The notes under the pieces: model-generated | The model's database searches: none | Told to the model about the DNA's origin: nothing | The model's input: the letters and a program-made list of their open reading frames with translations, nothing else | Part shown: positions 7,204-14,135 of the stretch, in pieces | Position numbering within the stretch: position 1 is the first letter of the stretch | How the letters are laid out: each line of letters begins with the position of its first letter | Program-made: the position numbers and the translations under genes | NCBI GenBank assembly: GCA_042577505.1 | Contig: JBHPEA010000028.1 | Span: 1-18,137 of the forward strand | Direction: 5' to 3' | DNA length: 18,137 bases | Source of the DNA: JACQSR01 sp042577505 | Lineage (GTDB): Archaea > Nanobdellota > Nanobdellia > Woesearchaeales > JACQSR01

Positions 7204-7905
7204 ATGGTAAGTTTAGATGACGCAGTGATAGCAAAGTTGAAGAAAGCAGGTCAAAATTTTGAAATTTTGGTAGATTGCCCAAAAGCAATTGCATTTAAAG
7301 AAGGGAAGGATAACGAAATTAGGGACATCTTAGCGGTCCAAAAAATCTTTTCCGATTCAAGTAAAGGGGTAGACGCCTCAGAAAATGTGATGACTCAGGT
7401 TTTCTCTTCAAGTGACCCGCTTGTTGTTGCTAAAGAGATCCTGTTGAAAGGAGAGATTCAATTAACTGCTGATTATAGAAAATCTTTGAGAGAACAGAAG
7501 AGAAAACAGATATTAGAAATGATCAGAAGGGAAGGTGTTGATCCAAAAACAAATTTGCCACACCCTTTGACAAGAATTGAAAATGCTTTCGAGCAAGCTA
7601 AGGTAAATATTGACGAATTTGGTGATGTCAATAAGCAAGCAAAAGAAATTGTAGATAAATTAAAAACAATTCTTCCAATTAAATTTGTTATTAAGGAAGT
7701 GGACGTTATAGTTCCTCCATCTCATGCGCCAAAGTCATTGAGAATAATCAATTCTTTTGGAAAAAAATTGAAAGAAGAATGGTTACCTAATGGTTCTTTA
7801 CACGCCGTTGTTGAGATGGGCGGTGGACTAGAAGCAGATTTTTATGATGAATTAAATAAAGCATGTCAAGGCAATGCTGATTGCAAATTACTGAAAATAA
7901 GGTGA
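7204..7905 (+). CDS. Ribosome maturation protein SBDS (Sdo1)
   Basis: This is the archaeal homologue of the Shwachman-Bodian-Diamond protein, which in eukaryotes acts with an EF2-like GTPase to release eIF6 from the large ribosomal subunit. The 233-residue length and three-domain layout fit. The N-terminal FYSH domain (about 1-90) contains VQKIFSDSSKGVDAS. The middle domain opens with KGEIQLTADYRK and continues through PHPLTRIENAF. The C-terminal ferredoxin-like domain ends near DFYDEL. It lies between psmA and rrp4, its conserved position in the archaeal exosome superoperon. The start follows the psmA stop by one base, so translation probably continues by reinitiation. Confidence 0.96.
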   Translation: MVSLDDAVIAKLKKAGQNFEILVDCPKAIAFKEGKDNEIRDILAVQKIFSDSSKGVDASENVMTQVFSSSDPLVVAKEILLKGEIQLTADYRKSLREQKRKQILEMIRREGVDPKTNLPHPLTRIENAFEQAKVNIDEFGDVNKQAKEIVDKLKTILPIKFVIKEVDVIVPPSHAPKSLRIINSFGKKLKEEWLPNGSLHAVVEMGGGLEADFYDELNKACQGNADCKLLKIR

Positions 7906-7909
7906 GTAT

Positions 7910-8620
7910 ATGGTTGACGTAAAAGTAAAAGACAAAGAAATTGTGGTACCTGGAGAAGTTTTAGCACAGGGAATGGGTTATGTCCCAGGTGTGGGAACTT
8001 ACAGGGAAGGGGAAAGAATAATATCAGAGAGATTAGGTCTCGTAAGTATTGATGGCAGAGCTATAAAATTAATACCTTTGTCAGGGAGATATTTACCAAA
8101 GAAAGGAGACACTATAATCTGTAAGGTATTTGATGTTACTTTAAATGGATGGAGAATGGAAACAAATTCAGCTTATCAAGCGATGTTGTCTCTTAAGGAA
8201 GCTACATCTGAGTTTATTGCTCGTGGTGCAGACTTAAGAAAGTATTATGACATCGGTGATTACGTTGTATGTAAGGTTTCTAATGTAACAAGTCAAATGT
8301 TAGTCGATGTGATGATGAAAGGCCCAGGATTGAAGAGATTGAAGGGTGGAAGAATCATTGAAGTGAATACCCATAAAGTTCCAAGGATTATTGGAAAACA
8401 TGGTTCTATGATCTCAATGATCAAACAAGCAACTGGCTGTTGGATAACAGTTGGGCAAAATGGTTTAGTTTCTATTCAAGGAGAACCAGATGCTGAATTG
8501 TTAGCTGTAAAAACAGTTAGGATGATTGAATCAGAATCTCATTTAGCTGGTCTAACAAACAAAGTAAAAGACTTTTTAGAAAAAGCCACTGGAAAGAAAA
8601 TAGAAGTTAAGGCTGAATAA
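7910..8620 (+). CDS. rrp4: Exosome RNA-binding cap subunit Rrp4
   Basis: This protein caps the Rrp41/Rrp42 ring of the archaeal RNA exosome and feeds RNA into the channel. The 236 residues show the expected three parts. An N-terminal domain contains the IVVPGEVLAQGMGY segment (11-24). An S1 domain spans about 65-140. A KH domain has the IIGKHG loop (160-165) followed by the MISMIKQATGC helix. The start is fixed by AGGTGA straddling the SBDS stop. The alternative cap protein Csl4 and the exosome-associated DnaG are not nearby. Next gene is rrp41, 10 bases away. Confidence 0.96.
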   Translation: MVDVKVKDKEIVVPGEVLAQGMGYVPGVGTYREGERIISERLGLVSIDGRAIKLIPLSGRYLPKKGDTIICKVFDVTLNGWRMETNSAYQAMLSLKEATSEFIARGADLRKYYDIGDYVVCKVSNVTSQMLVDVMMKGPGLKRLKGGRIIEVNTHKVPRIIGKHGSMISMIKQATGCWITVGQNGLVSIQGEPDAELLAVKTVRMIESESHLAGLTNKVKDFLEKATGKKIEVKAE

Positions 8621-8630
8621 TGGTGATTAT

Positions 8631-9347
8631 ATGACATACGAAAAACGAGTCGATGGAAGAAAATTCGACGAGATGAGGCCGATTGAGGCTAAAGTAGGGA
8701 TAATAAAAAGAGCAGATGGTTCTGCTATGTTTAGATTTGGAAATACTGTTGCTTACGCTGCAGTTTACGGTCCGAGAAATTTGTATCCAAAATTTCTTCA
8801 AGATCCATCTAAAGGAATACTTAGGTGTCATTACAACATGATGCCTTTCTCATCATCTGGTGAGAGAGTCAGACCTGGAGGATCAAGAAGATCTAAGGAA
8901 ATTTCTATGGTTACCAAACATTCATTGGAACCTGTTTTAAATTTGGAAGAATATCCAAATTCAGTTGTTGATGTTTTTATTGAACTTCCTCAAACTGAAG
9001 CAGGTTCAAGATGCGCTGGTATATGTGCAGCTTCAATGGCACTTGCTGATGCAGGATTGATGATGAAAGATCTTGTTGGAGCAGTATCAGTAGGGAGAGT
9101 TGATGATAAGATTGTTGTAGATTTAGATTATAGCGAAGAAAGTTATGATGCAATCGTATCAGATATTCCAATTGCCTACTTACCGACAATGGAAAAGGTA
9201 ACTCTTTTACAAATGGATGGTATTGTAGACAAGGATATGCTTAAGGAAGCACTTAAGTTAGGTGTTAAAGCATGTAAAAAAATTGGGGAACTTCAGAAGA
9301 AGGCTCTAAAGAAAAAATACCAAATGGTGGGTGTTGACGATGCATAG
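8631..9347 (+). CDS. rrp41: Exosome catalytic subunit Rrp41 (RNase PH fold)
   Basis: This is the phosphorolytic 3'-5' exoribonuclease subunit; three copies alternate with Rrp42 in the hexameric ring. The 238 residues carry the RNase PH features: RVDGRKFDEMRPI at the N terminus (6-18), a phosphate-binding region around RRSKEIS (86-92), and the active-site segment SDIPIAYLP (177-185). D178 there corresponds to the catalytic aspartate of the family. The presence of that aspartate and of LPQTEAGSRCAGICAAS separates it from the inactive Rrp42. The start is preceded by GGTGAT 5 nt before the ATG. It overlaps rrp42 by 8 nt, consistent with coupled synthesis of the two ring partners. Confidence 0.97.
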   Translation: MTYEKRVDGRKFDEMRPIEAKVGIIKRADGSAMFRFGNTVAYAAVYGPRNLYPKFLQDPSKGILRCHYNMMPFSSSGERVRPGGSRRSKEISMVTKHSLEPVLNLEEYPNSVVDVFIELPQTEAGSRCAGICAASMALADAGLMMKDLVGAVSVGRVDDKIVVDLDYSEESYDAIVSDIPIAYLPTMEKVTLLQMDGIVDKDMLKEALKLGVKACKKIGELQKKALKKKYQMVGVDDA

Positions 9348-10113
9348 CGAATTAAAAACTCAAGTAATGAAGCTTTTAGGTGCAAATACTAGATTGGACG
9401 GAAGAAAACAAACTGAGTACAGGAAACCTATTAAAGTTGAGTATGGTGTAACAAAAACTGCAGAAGGATCTGCAAGAGTAAAAATCGGTGATACAGAAGT
9501 TATTGCTGGTGTTAAGTTAGAAGTCATGAAACCATATCCTGATGCACCTGATAAGGGTTCGATCATGGTAGGAGTTGAGTTATTGCCATTATCCTCTCCA
9601 GATTTTGAATCAGGACCTCCTAGCATACAAGCTGTAGAATTAGCGAGAGTTGTTGATAGGGGTCTTAGGGAAAGTAAAGCAATTGATTTCAACAAACTGC
9701 TAATTGAGGAAGGAGAAAAAGCATGGATGGTTGTTATTGATATATGTACAATCAATGATGCTGGAAATCTTTTTGATACATGTGCTTTAGCTGCATTAGC
9801 TGCTTTGAAAGATACTAAATTTCCTAAATACGAAAATGATGTAATTGAGTATAAGGAAAAGACTTCGAAGAAAATTGATTTAGACCAAGAGCCTATCTCA
9901 GTGACAGTTTCTAAAATAGGTGAGCATTTTATACTTGATCCTGACCATGAAGAGGAACAAACCATTGACGCTCGTTTGACTGTTGCAGTAATGGCAGATG
10001 GAAATATATGTGCAATGCAGAAGGGTGGAGAAATGGGTTTGACTGTAGAAGATATTAACAAAATGGTTGATATTGCGATTACAGGTACAAAGACACTAAG
10101 GGGGACATTATAA
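9340..10113 (+). CDS. rrp42: Exosome structural subunit Rrp42 (RNase PH fold)
   Basis: This is the non-catalytic partner of Rrp41 in the exosome ring, contributing RNA binding. The 257 residues begin in the usual way with a helix and TRLDGRKQTEYRKP (17-30). GSARVKIGDTEVIAGVK and PPSIQAVELARVVDRGLRE are further family hallmarks. The frame is open to a GTG at 9331, but ATG 9340 has GGTGG about 8 nt upstream and is preferred. The stop and the rpoK start share a base (TAATG). Where many euryarchaeal superoperons continue with L37ae and RpoP, this one continues with rpoK. Confidence 0.96.
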   Translation: MHSELKTQVMKLLGANTRLDGRKQTEYRKPIKVEYGVTKTAEGSARVKIGDTEVIAGVKLEVMKPYPDAPDKGSIMVGVELLPLSSPDFESGPPSIQAVELARVVDRGLRESKAIDFNKLLIEEGEKAWMVVIDICTINDAGNLFDTCALAALAALKDTKFPKYENDVIEYKEKTSKKIDLDQEPISVTVSKIGEHFILDPDHEEEQTIDARLTVAVMADGNICAMQKGGEMGLTVEDINKMVDIAITGTKTLRGTL

Positions 10114-10328
10114 TGGAAGCATACACAAAATATGAAATGGCTAGATTAATTGGTAGTAGAGCTCTTCAAATCTCCATGGGAGCTCCATTTCTTATTAAAA
10201 TTAAAGACGAAGAAGTGGAGAAAATCAGATTTAATCCTGTAGAAATAGCAAAAATGGAATATAAAGAAGGTGTATTACCCATTGAAGTTGTGAGGGTTAT
10301 GCCAAAGAATGCAAGTAAGCGAAAGTAA
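10113..10328 (+). CDS. rpoK: DNA-directed RNA polymerase subunit Rpo6 (RpoK, Rpb6 homologue)
   Basis: This small subunit stabilises assembly of archaeal RNA polymerase. The 71 residues match the Rpb6 core: YTKYEMARLIGSRALQISMG (4-23), with the basic/hydrophobic helix, and then NPVEIAKMEYKEGVLPIEVVR. It is linked to rrp42 by a one-base TAATG overlap and overlaps the following DUF357 gene by 20 nt. Its place inside the exosome operon again joins transcription and RNA processing genes. Confidence 0.95.
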   Translation: MEAYTKYEMARLIGSRALQISMGAPFLIKIKDEEVEKIRFNPVEIAKMEYKEGVLPIEVVRVMPKNASKRK

Positions 10329-10617
10329 AATCAAAAAGTATTTTGATTTAACAGGTGAAGCTCTTAAGAAAGTTAATTTAGTGGCTGGTAAACACACCCT
10401 TGATTTTAAGGAGAAAGGTGAAGATTTCTTAGATATGGCGAAAAGATATTACGAGGATGCTAAATATTTTGAGAAGAAAGGGGATAGAGTCACTGCATTT
10501 GCAGCATTAAATTATGCTCATGGATGGTTAGATGCTGGAGCTAGATTAGGATTATTTGATGTGGGTGGAGATAATAGACTATTTACAGTTGATGAAGAAA
10601 TAAAAAAAGAAAATTAA
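10309..10617 (+). CDS. DUF357 family protein
   Basis: This small archaeal protein of unknown biochemical role resembles the DUF357 family. It has 102 residues and looks all-helical. A first helix carries KKYFDLTGEALKK, a second DFLDMAKRYYEDAKYFEKKGD, and a highly conserved segment reads FAALNYAHGWLDAGARLGLFD (partly, 65-83). No signal peptide or membrane segment is seen. The helical-hairpin layout recalls TPR-like or HEPN-like folds, but I do not claim either. It is the last gene of the superoperon, starting inside rpoK by a 20-nt overlap and ending in a 4-nt overlap with the convergent ftsZ gene. A link to RNA or protein quality control can be inferred only from that position. Confidence 0.88.
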   Translation: MQVSESKIKKYFDLTGEALKKVNLVAGKHTLDFKEKGEDFLDMAKRYYEDAKYFEKKGDRVTAFAALNYAHGWLDAGARLGLFDVGGDNRLFTVDEEIKKEN

Positions 10618-11666
10618 ACAATATCTATACCTAGTTCGTCTCCGACTTTTGTCTTTTCTTCTTCTGAATCGTGTTTTCCTAAGATCCATGGAGATTTTAC
10701 ACCGGTAATTATTGTCATGACTGTGAGTTTTCCAATCATTTCATCACTAACTCTTGCACCCCAGATAACGTTTGCATCTGGATCTAAGTTTTCAGTAATT
10801 TTTTCTCCAATTTGATTGACATCATCTAGTGTTAAATCAGATCCACCTTCTATGTGAATTAGTGCTCCTGAAGCACCAGCATATTTTATGTCAAGAAGTG
10901 GGTTTTGCAGCGCCCCGTTAACAGCTTCGGTAACTTTGTTATTAGTATCTGATGCGCCAACACCAATTGCTGCTACCCCTCCGTTTTTCATCACTGCCTT
11001 AACATCTGCGAAATCAAGGTTAACTAATGATGGGACTGAGATTGTTTCAACAATACCTCTTATCATGGTGGAAATAAGTTCATTAGCTACTGCAAATGCT
11101 TGTTGGACTGGTAAGTTTCCTGCAATATTTACCAATCTGTTGTTGTCGATAACAATTACGGTGTCACAAACAGATCTTAGTTGTTGTAATCCAAATTCAG
11201 CTTTGTCAATTCTTGCTCTTTCGATCTTGAATGGCATTGTTACAGTTCCTAAGACAATCGCACCTTGATCTTTTGCGATTTGTGCTACAACAGGTGCTGC
11301 ACCAGTTCCTGTACCTCCACCCATTCCTGCACATACAAATACCATGTCTGTGTTTTGAATGCACTGTTTGATTTCTGATAATGATTCATTTGCTGCTTCA
11401 GCTCCTTTTGACGGGAAGCCTCCACATCCTAAACCTCTTGTTATTGTCTTACCAATAAGGAATTTATGATCAGAAGATGTCATATCAATATGTTGTTTAT
11501 CTGTATTACATGCTACTATTTCAGCACCTTTGATACCTTTTTTATATAGCCATGAGACCATATTAGAACCCGCGCCTCCGACTCCTACTACCTTTATATT
11601 AGCTTGACCAACCTGGAAAGCATCTTGTTGGGGGTTTTGTAGTGCATTCTGAACTATAAATTCCAT
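10614..11666 (-). CDS. ftsZ: Cell division GTPase FtsZ
   Basis: This tubulin-like GTPase polymerises into the division ring at mid-cell. From this start it has 350 residues. The N-terminal nucleotide motif is KVVGVGGAGSN (25-35). The tubulin signature GMGGGTGTG is at 114-122, and the T7-loop catalytic motif NLDFAD is at 216-221, so GTPase activity should be intact. The C-terminal end is short and acidic/basic, with no long linker. The frame extends 11 codons upstream, but ATG 11666 has a strong Shine-Dalgarno (AGAGGTGG), while the upstream ATG at 11699 falls before the predicted transcription start. I cannot assign FtsZ1 versus FtsZ2. Convergent with DUF357, divergent from the chorismate mutase. 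Confidence 0.95.
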   Translation of the reverse strand: MEFIVQNALQNPQQDAFQVGQANIKVVGVGGAGSNMVSWLYKKGIKGAEIVACNTDKQHIDMTSSDHKFLIGKTITRGLGCGGFPSKGAEAANESLSEIKQCIQNTDMVFVCAGMGGGTGTGAAPVVAQIAKDQGAIVLGTVTMPFKIERARIDKAEFGLQQLRSVCDTVIVIDNNRLVNIAGNLPVQQAFAVANELISTMIRGIVETISVPSLVNLDFADVKAVMKNGGVAAIGVGASDTNNKVTEAVNGALQNPLLDIKYAGASGALIHIEGGSDLTLDDVNQIGEKITENLDPDANVIWGARVSDEMIGKLTVMTIITGVKSPWILGKHDSEEEKTKVGDELGIDIV

Positions 11667-11706
11667 TTTTCTCCACCTCTTTTTATAAATAATACACATT
11701 TATGAA

Positions 11707-11739
11707 CTAGTATATAAATATTACTATTTTGTATACTAG
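11707..11739. repeat. 8-bp inverted repeat spanning the ftsZ TATA box
   Basis: CTAGTATA (11707-11714) and TATACTAG (11732-11739) are perfect inverted copies separated by 17 bp, with centres 25 bp apart. One arm overlaps the ftsZ TATA box and the other lies upstream of it. The arrangement suits a dimeric regulator bound to one face of the helix, but AT-rich DNA makes chance repeats common. Confidence 0.4.
11711..11720 (-). promoter_or_regulatory. TATA box of ftsZ
   Basis: On the minus strand this reads TATTTATATA. The predicted transcription start is near 11690, which leaves a leader of about 24 nt that includes AGAGGTGG. So ftsZ, unlike most first genes here, probably has a leader and Shine-Dalgarno. 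The box is partly covered by one arm of an inverted repeat. Confidence 0.55.
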
Positions 11740-11791
11740 GATATGATTATTTAATTTGGCATTTTTCAGCATTTTTCTTCAAAACACAATG

Positions 11792-11799
11792 TTTATATA
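11792..11799 (+). promoter_or_regulatory. TATA box of the chorismate mutase gene
   Basis: TTTATATA is centred about 27 nt before ATG 11823. The ATG at 11799 lies inside this box, so the longer reading frame cannot be the translated one if this promoter is used. A 10-bp direct repeat (GCATTTTTC plus one base, 11759-11778) lies just upstream. Confidence 0.6.
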
Positions 11800-11822
11800 T
11801 GGAGAACCTCTCGTTCAGTAAT

Positions 11823-12107
11823 ATGGGTGGAAAAGATATTGATGAAGTGAGGAAGCATATTGATAGGCTAGATACTGTCATAATAACCACATTAGCTGAG
11901 AGATTATCTTTGATTCCTGAGATTGCTGAATATAAAAAAGCAAATAATGTTCCAATTTTTGATGAGAAGAGGGAAGTTGAGATTATGAAGAAATTGTTGA
12001 AGATTGCTCAGGAAAATGGTTTAGATAAAGGTTTTGTTGAAGAAGTTTTCTTATCTGTTCTAAATGAAAGTAAAAGATTGCAATCTCAGATTGTTAGCAA
12101 GAAATAG
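11823..12107 (+). CDS. Chorismate mutase (AroQ class)
   Basis: This enzyme rearranges chorismate to prephenate at the branch to phenylalanine and tyrosine. From this start it has 94 residues, a stand-alone AroQ helical domain. The residues that bind substrate in E. coli chorismate mutase appear to be kept: R10, R27, K38 (or K39), D47, R50, E51, S83 and Q87, in the contexts VRKHIDRLD, AERLSLI, FDEKREVEIM and NESKRLQ. So it is likely active. The upstream in-frame ATG at 11799 sits in the TATA box, and the ATG used here fits a leaderless transcript. No other aromatic-pathway gene is nearby. The 3' end overlaps convergent cbf5 by 14 nt. Confidence 0.9.
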   Translation: MGGKDIDEVRKHIDRLDTVIITTLAERLSLIPEIAEYKKANNVPIFDEKREVEIMKKLLKIAQENGLDKGFVEEVFLSVLNESKRLQSQIVSKK

Positions 12108-13071
12108 ATCTTGGATAAACGCTATTTTTCATGAATACTCTTTCAACTTTAACTGCTATTCCTTTTTCTTTTTTCATATCTTCTGAAGATAATTGAGATG
12201 TGCCTAAGCATACAAGTTCATTTTTAAGTGTCATGACTGCTACTACGTCGTCTTTATTGATGTTAGTTTCGTATTTTGCGATTCCTGGTAGAGCTAAGTC
12301 TCTTCCATGTGTAAGGGAGTTAACAGCCCCATCAACAATGTAGATTTTTGGAATGTGGGTAATTGCACTTTCCGTAGTCTGAATGACCTTTCTTATGAAT
12401 TTGTCATTTCCTTCTTTGTAATAATGGAATGCGTCAGTAAGATCTTGTAATGTGACTAATGTCGATTCATTAAAGGGTCCTGCTTTTGTTCTTCTAAGTT
12501 GTGCCATGTTAGCTCCCACACCCAATTTCTTTCCAAAATCATGACAAAACTTTCTTATGTATGTTCCTGCTTGGCAACCTATCTTGAAAAGAACATCTTG
12601 CCCATCAATTTCGATTAAATTAATGTAGTATATTGTTCTTGGCCTCAGGATTCTTCTAACAGCAGATTTTATAGGAGGTTTTTGCATAATCTTCCCTACC
12701 CATTTAATTAATTCTTCTTTTATTATTTGTTCTTCAACTTCTTTGTGTAAATGCATAACGCATACGTATTCCTTACCTGCTGGTAAGAGTGCTTGAACTA
12801 CACGGGTTGCATCACCAATGGCAATAGGTAATACACCTGTAACTCCAGGATCTAATGTTCCTGAATGACCTGCTTTTTTTAAATTTTGAATTCTCTTTAC
12901 AAAATCAGAAACTTGATGTGATGTGGGGCCTTTTGGTTTGTCGATATTTATAACACCGTATTTGATTAATTCTTCTGTGGGCCTTTTTTCGGGGGGGCAA
13001 CCATATTTAGAAATGTTAGATTCTTTTTTTGTTATTAGTTCTCTCTTTATTTTCTCAAATGGAAGGTTCAT
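12094..13071 (-). CDS. cbf5: tRNA/rRNA pseudouridine synthase Cbf5 (dyskerin homologue)
   Basis: This is the catalytic subunit of archaeal H/ACA ribonucleoproteins, making guide-directed pseudouridines in rRNA; it can also make Psi55 in tRNA. The 325-residue length is normal for archaea. INIDKPKGPTSHQVSDFV begins the TruB fold at 41-58. The catalytic aspartate is D74 in GHSGTLDPGVTGVLP (69-83). KPPIKSAVRR and CQAGTYIRKFCHDFG are further TruB-family motifs. The C-terminal 75 or so residues form a PUA domain (IVDGAVNSLTHGRDLALPGI onward). The ATG lies 26 nt from a TATA box, implying a leaderless mRNA. It follows the S19e-PDCD5-L39e-L31e operon but has this separate promoter. Confidence 0.96.
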   Translation of the reverse strand: MNLPFEKIKRELITKKESNISKYGCPPEKRPTEELIKYGVINIDKPKGPTSHQVSDFVKRIQNLKKAGHSGTLDPGVTGVLPIAIGDATRVVQALLPAGKEYVCVMHLHKEVEEQIIKEELIKWVGKIMQKPPIKSAVRRILRPRTIYYINLIEIDGQDVLFKIGCQAGTYIRKFCHDFGKKLGVGANMAQLRRTKAGPFNESTLVTLQDLTDAFHYYKEGNDKFIRKVIQTTESAITHIPKIYIVDGAVNSLTHGRDLALPGIAKYETNINKDDVVAVMTLKNELVCLGTSQLSSEDMKKEKGIAVKVERVFMKNSVYPRSISC

Positions 13072-13093
13072 CTTAGTCAGGATACATAGAAGG

Positions 13094-13100
13094 ATATAAA
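13094..13100 (-). promoter_or_regulatory. TATA box of cbf5
   Basis: TTTATAT on the minus strand lies in the 31-bp gap between L31e and cbf5 and is centred 26 nt upstream of the cbf5 ATG. Transcription should therefore start at the ATG, although read-through from the ribosomal protein operon is also likely because the gap is so short. Confidence 0.6.
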
Positions 13101-13102
13101 GC

Positions 13103-13651
13103 TTATTTATTTTGAGGTCCGGACATCTCCTGTTCGCCTTTTGGAGCGGATTGTGGGTGATCTTGTTTTTCGATTTTCTTCTCGACTACTTTTTCTTCTT
13201 CTTCAACTGGATTTTCTTTTAATTCTTTCAGCTCTTCTTTCTCAACTTGTTTTGCCTTTTCTTGTTTTTCTTCCCTGGGCTTCTGTAGCTTTTCTAATTG
13301 TTCTTCAATTGCTCCTTTTTTACTTCTTTGAACATGACTTACTTTCTTTTCAACAACTTTTTCTTTTGGAGGATCAACCATTTCTACATTAACTAATCCT
13401 TCAGAATTCTTTTTACAAATGACTTTGACATGATGAGGTGGATTTTTAATTCCATGTTTCCAGATTAAATGGTTCACGTGTTTCCCAATCTTAACTTCTT
13501 TACTTTTCATATGTTTTACTACGTATTCTTTTAACGCTGTGACTGCTTTCTTTGCTCTTCTATATCTAGAAATTTTAAGGAATTCAGATCTAAGAGGAAC
13601 ATTGTAAGTTCTTTCGAGTACAATCTTTGATTCTTCTTTTTTCTTTGCCAT
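13103..13651 (-). CDS. rpl31e: Ribosomal protein L31e with long charged C-terminal extension
   Basis: This large-subunit protein lies near the peptide exit tunnel. Residues 10-92 are the L31e domain: IVLERTYNVPLR, YRRAKKAVTALKEYVVKHMK and the IGKHVNHLIWKHGIKNPPHHVKV region. Archaeal L31e is usually about 80-100 residues; this one has 182. The extra ~90 residues are rich in Lys, Glu, Val and Gln, lack hydrophobic clusters, and are probably helical or disordered. The sequence of the tail is continuous with the domain and I see no frame break. Its ATG overlaps the stop of L39e by one base (TAATG). In many archaea aIF6 follows L31e; here cbf5 follows under its own promoter. Confidence 0.93.
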   Translation of the reverse strand: MAKKKEESKIVLERTYNVPLRSEFLKISRYRRAKKAVTALKEYVVKHMKSKEVKIGKHVNHLIWKHGIKNPPHHVKVICKKNSEGLVNVEMVDPPKEKVVEKKVSHVQRSKKGAIEEQLEKLQKPREEKQEKAKQVEKEELKELKENPVEEEEKVVEKKIEKQDHPQSAPKGEQEMSGPQNK

Positions 13652-13824
13652 TATGCCTTAGTCTTTCCCCTTCTCCAACTTCTTTTTTTATGAGTATGTC
13701 TACCAGGATGAACACGTCTCGTTTTACCATAGATCTTTGGGACAGTCCAGAAAGGAGCCCATTTAGTTTGACGTGCATGTTTTGCTAATCGTTTTTTTCT
13801 GCTTGTGTGTTTGAACCTTGCCAT
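13651..13824 (-). CDS. rpl39e: Ribosomal protein L39e
   Basis: This small basic protein lines the ribosomal peptide exit tunnel. The frame encodes 57 residues, beginning MARFKHTSRKKRLAKHARQ. It continues with TKWAPFWTVPKIYGKTRRVH and ends KRSWRRGKTKA. The RKKRLAKHARQ helix, the W-PFW/VPKI segment and the terminal WRR-K match the L39e pattern, though it is about 6 residues longer than the usual 51. The start follows the PDCD5 stop by 2 bases and has AGAAGG upstream, and its stop overlaps the L31e start. The S19e-PDCD5-L39e-L31e order is a conserved archaeal arrangement, which strongly supports the call. An overlapping 62-codon frame in this place is spurious. Confidence 0.93.
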   Translation of the reverse strand: MARFKHTSRKKRLAKHARQTKWAPFWTVPKIYGKTRRVHPGRHTHKKRSWRRGKTKA

Positions 13825-13826
13825 GT

Positions 13827-14135
13827 TTATACCCTTCTGATTTTTGTTTCCCTTTTTTCAGGTATCATTTTTCTCAGGATATCTTTGAGCATTTCATCCG
13901 TGATTGATTCAATCTTACCTTGTTGGATTGCTTGTCCTAAAACGGTAAGCAACTGAACTGCTTTTTCTGGGTGAGCAGTCTTAAGGTTTGAATATCTTTG
14001 AATGGCCTCTTTTGTCATAACTCTTTTAACAATCGCTTCAATCTGATCGATTTGTTTTTGGAGTTCACTGATTTCTTGTTGTTGCTTTTGAGCTTCTCTT
14101 AATTTTTCTTCCCTAATTCTTTCAAGTTCATCCAT
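13827..14135 (-). CDS. PDCD5-family DNA-binding protein
   Basis: This is the archaeal homologue of human programmed cell death 5, a small helical nucleic-acid-binding or chaperone-associated protein whose archaeal role is unsettled. It has 102 residues. A long N-terminal charged helix (LERIREEKLREAQKQQ, then EISELQKQIDQI) precedes the family core of ALIVKRVMTKEAIQRYSNLKTAHPEKA-like residues, here VKRVMTKEAIQRYSNLK, with AIQQGKIESITDEMLKDILR after it. KTAHPEKA and GQAIQQGKI are close to the family consensus. It overlaps the S19e stop by 8 nt and is followed 2 bases later by L39e, so it is translated with ribosomal proteins. Confidence 0.95.
   Translation of the reverse strand: MDELERIREEKLREAQKQQQEISELQKQIDQIEAIVKRVMTKEAIQRYSNLKTAHPEKAVQLLTVLGQAIQQGKIESITDEMLKDILRKMIPEKRETKIRRV

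Noticed and set aside
9360..10061. A 233-codon open frame on the minus strand
   Set aside because: It lies wholly antisense to rrp42, has Ser/Ile-rich low-complexity wording and no start signals. It is a shadow of the rrp42 codon pattern.
10888..11268. A 126-codon plus-strand open frame
   Set aside because: It is antisense to ftsZ and has a biased, shadow-like composition.
11759..11778. Tandem 10-bp direct repeat GCATTTTTC plus one base
   Set aside because: It is only two short copies in AT-rich DNA, too little to call an element. It is mentioned only as context for the promoter.
13141..13392. An 83-codon Leu/Phe-rich plus-strand frame resembling a membrane protein
   Set aside because: It is the antisense of the Lys/Glu-rich tail of L31e, which automatically reads as Leu/Phe-rich.
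13590..13778. A 62-codon minus-strand frame over the L39e region
   Set aside because: The overlapping 57-codon frame encodes L39e in its conserved operon position with stop/start coupling on both sides. The longer frame resembles nothing.
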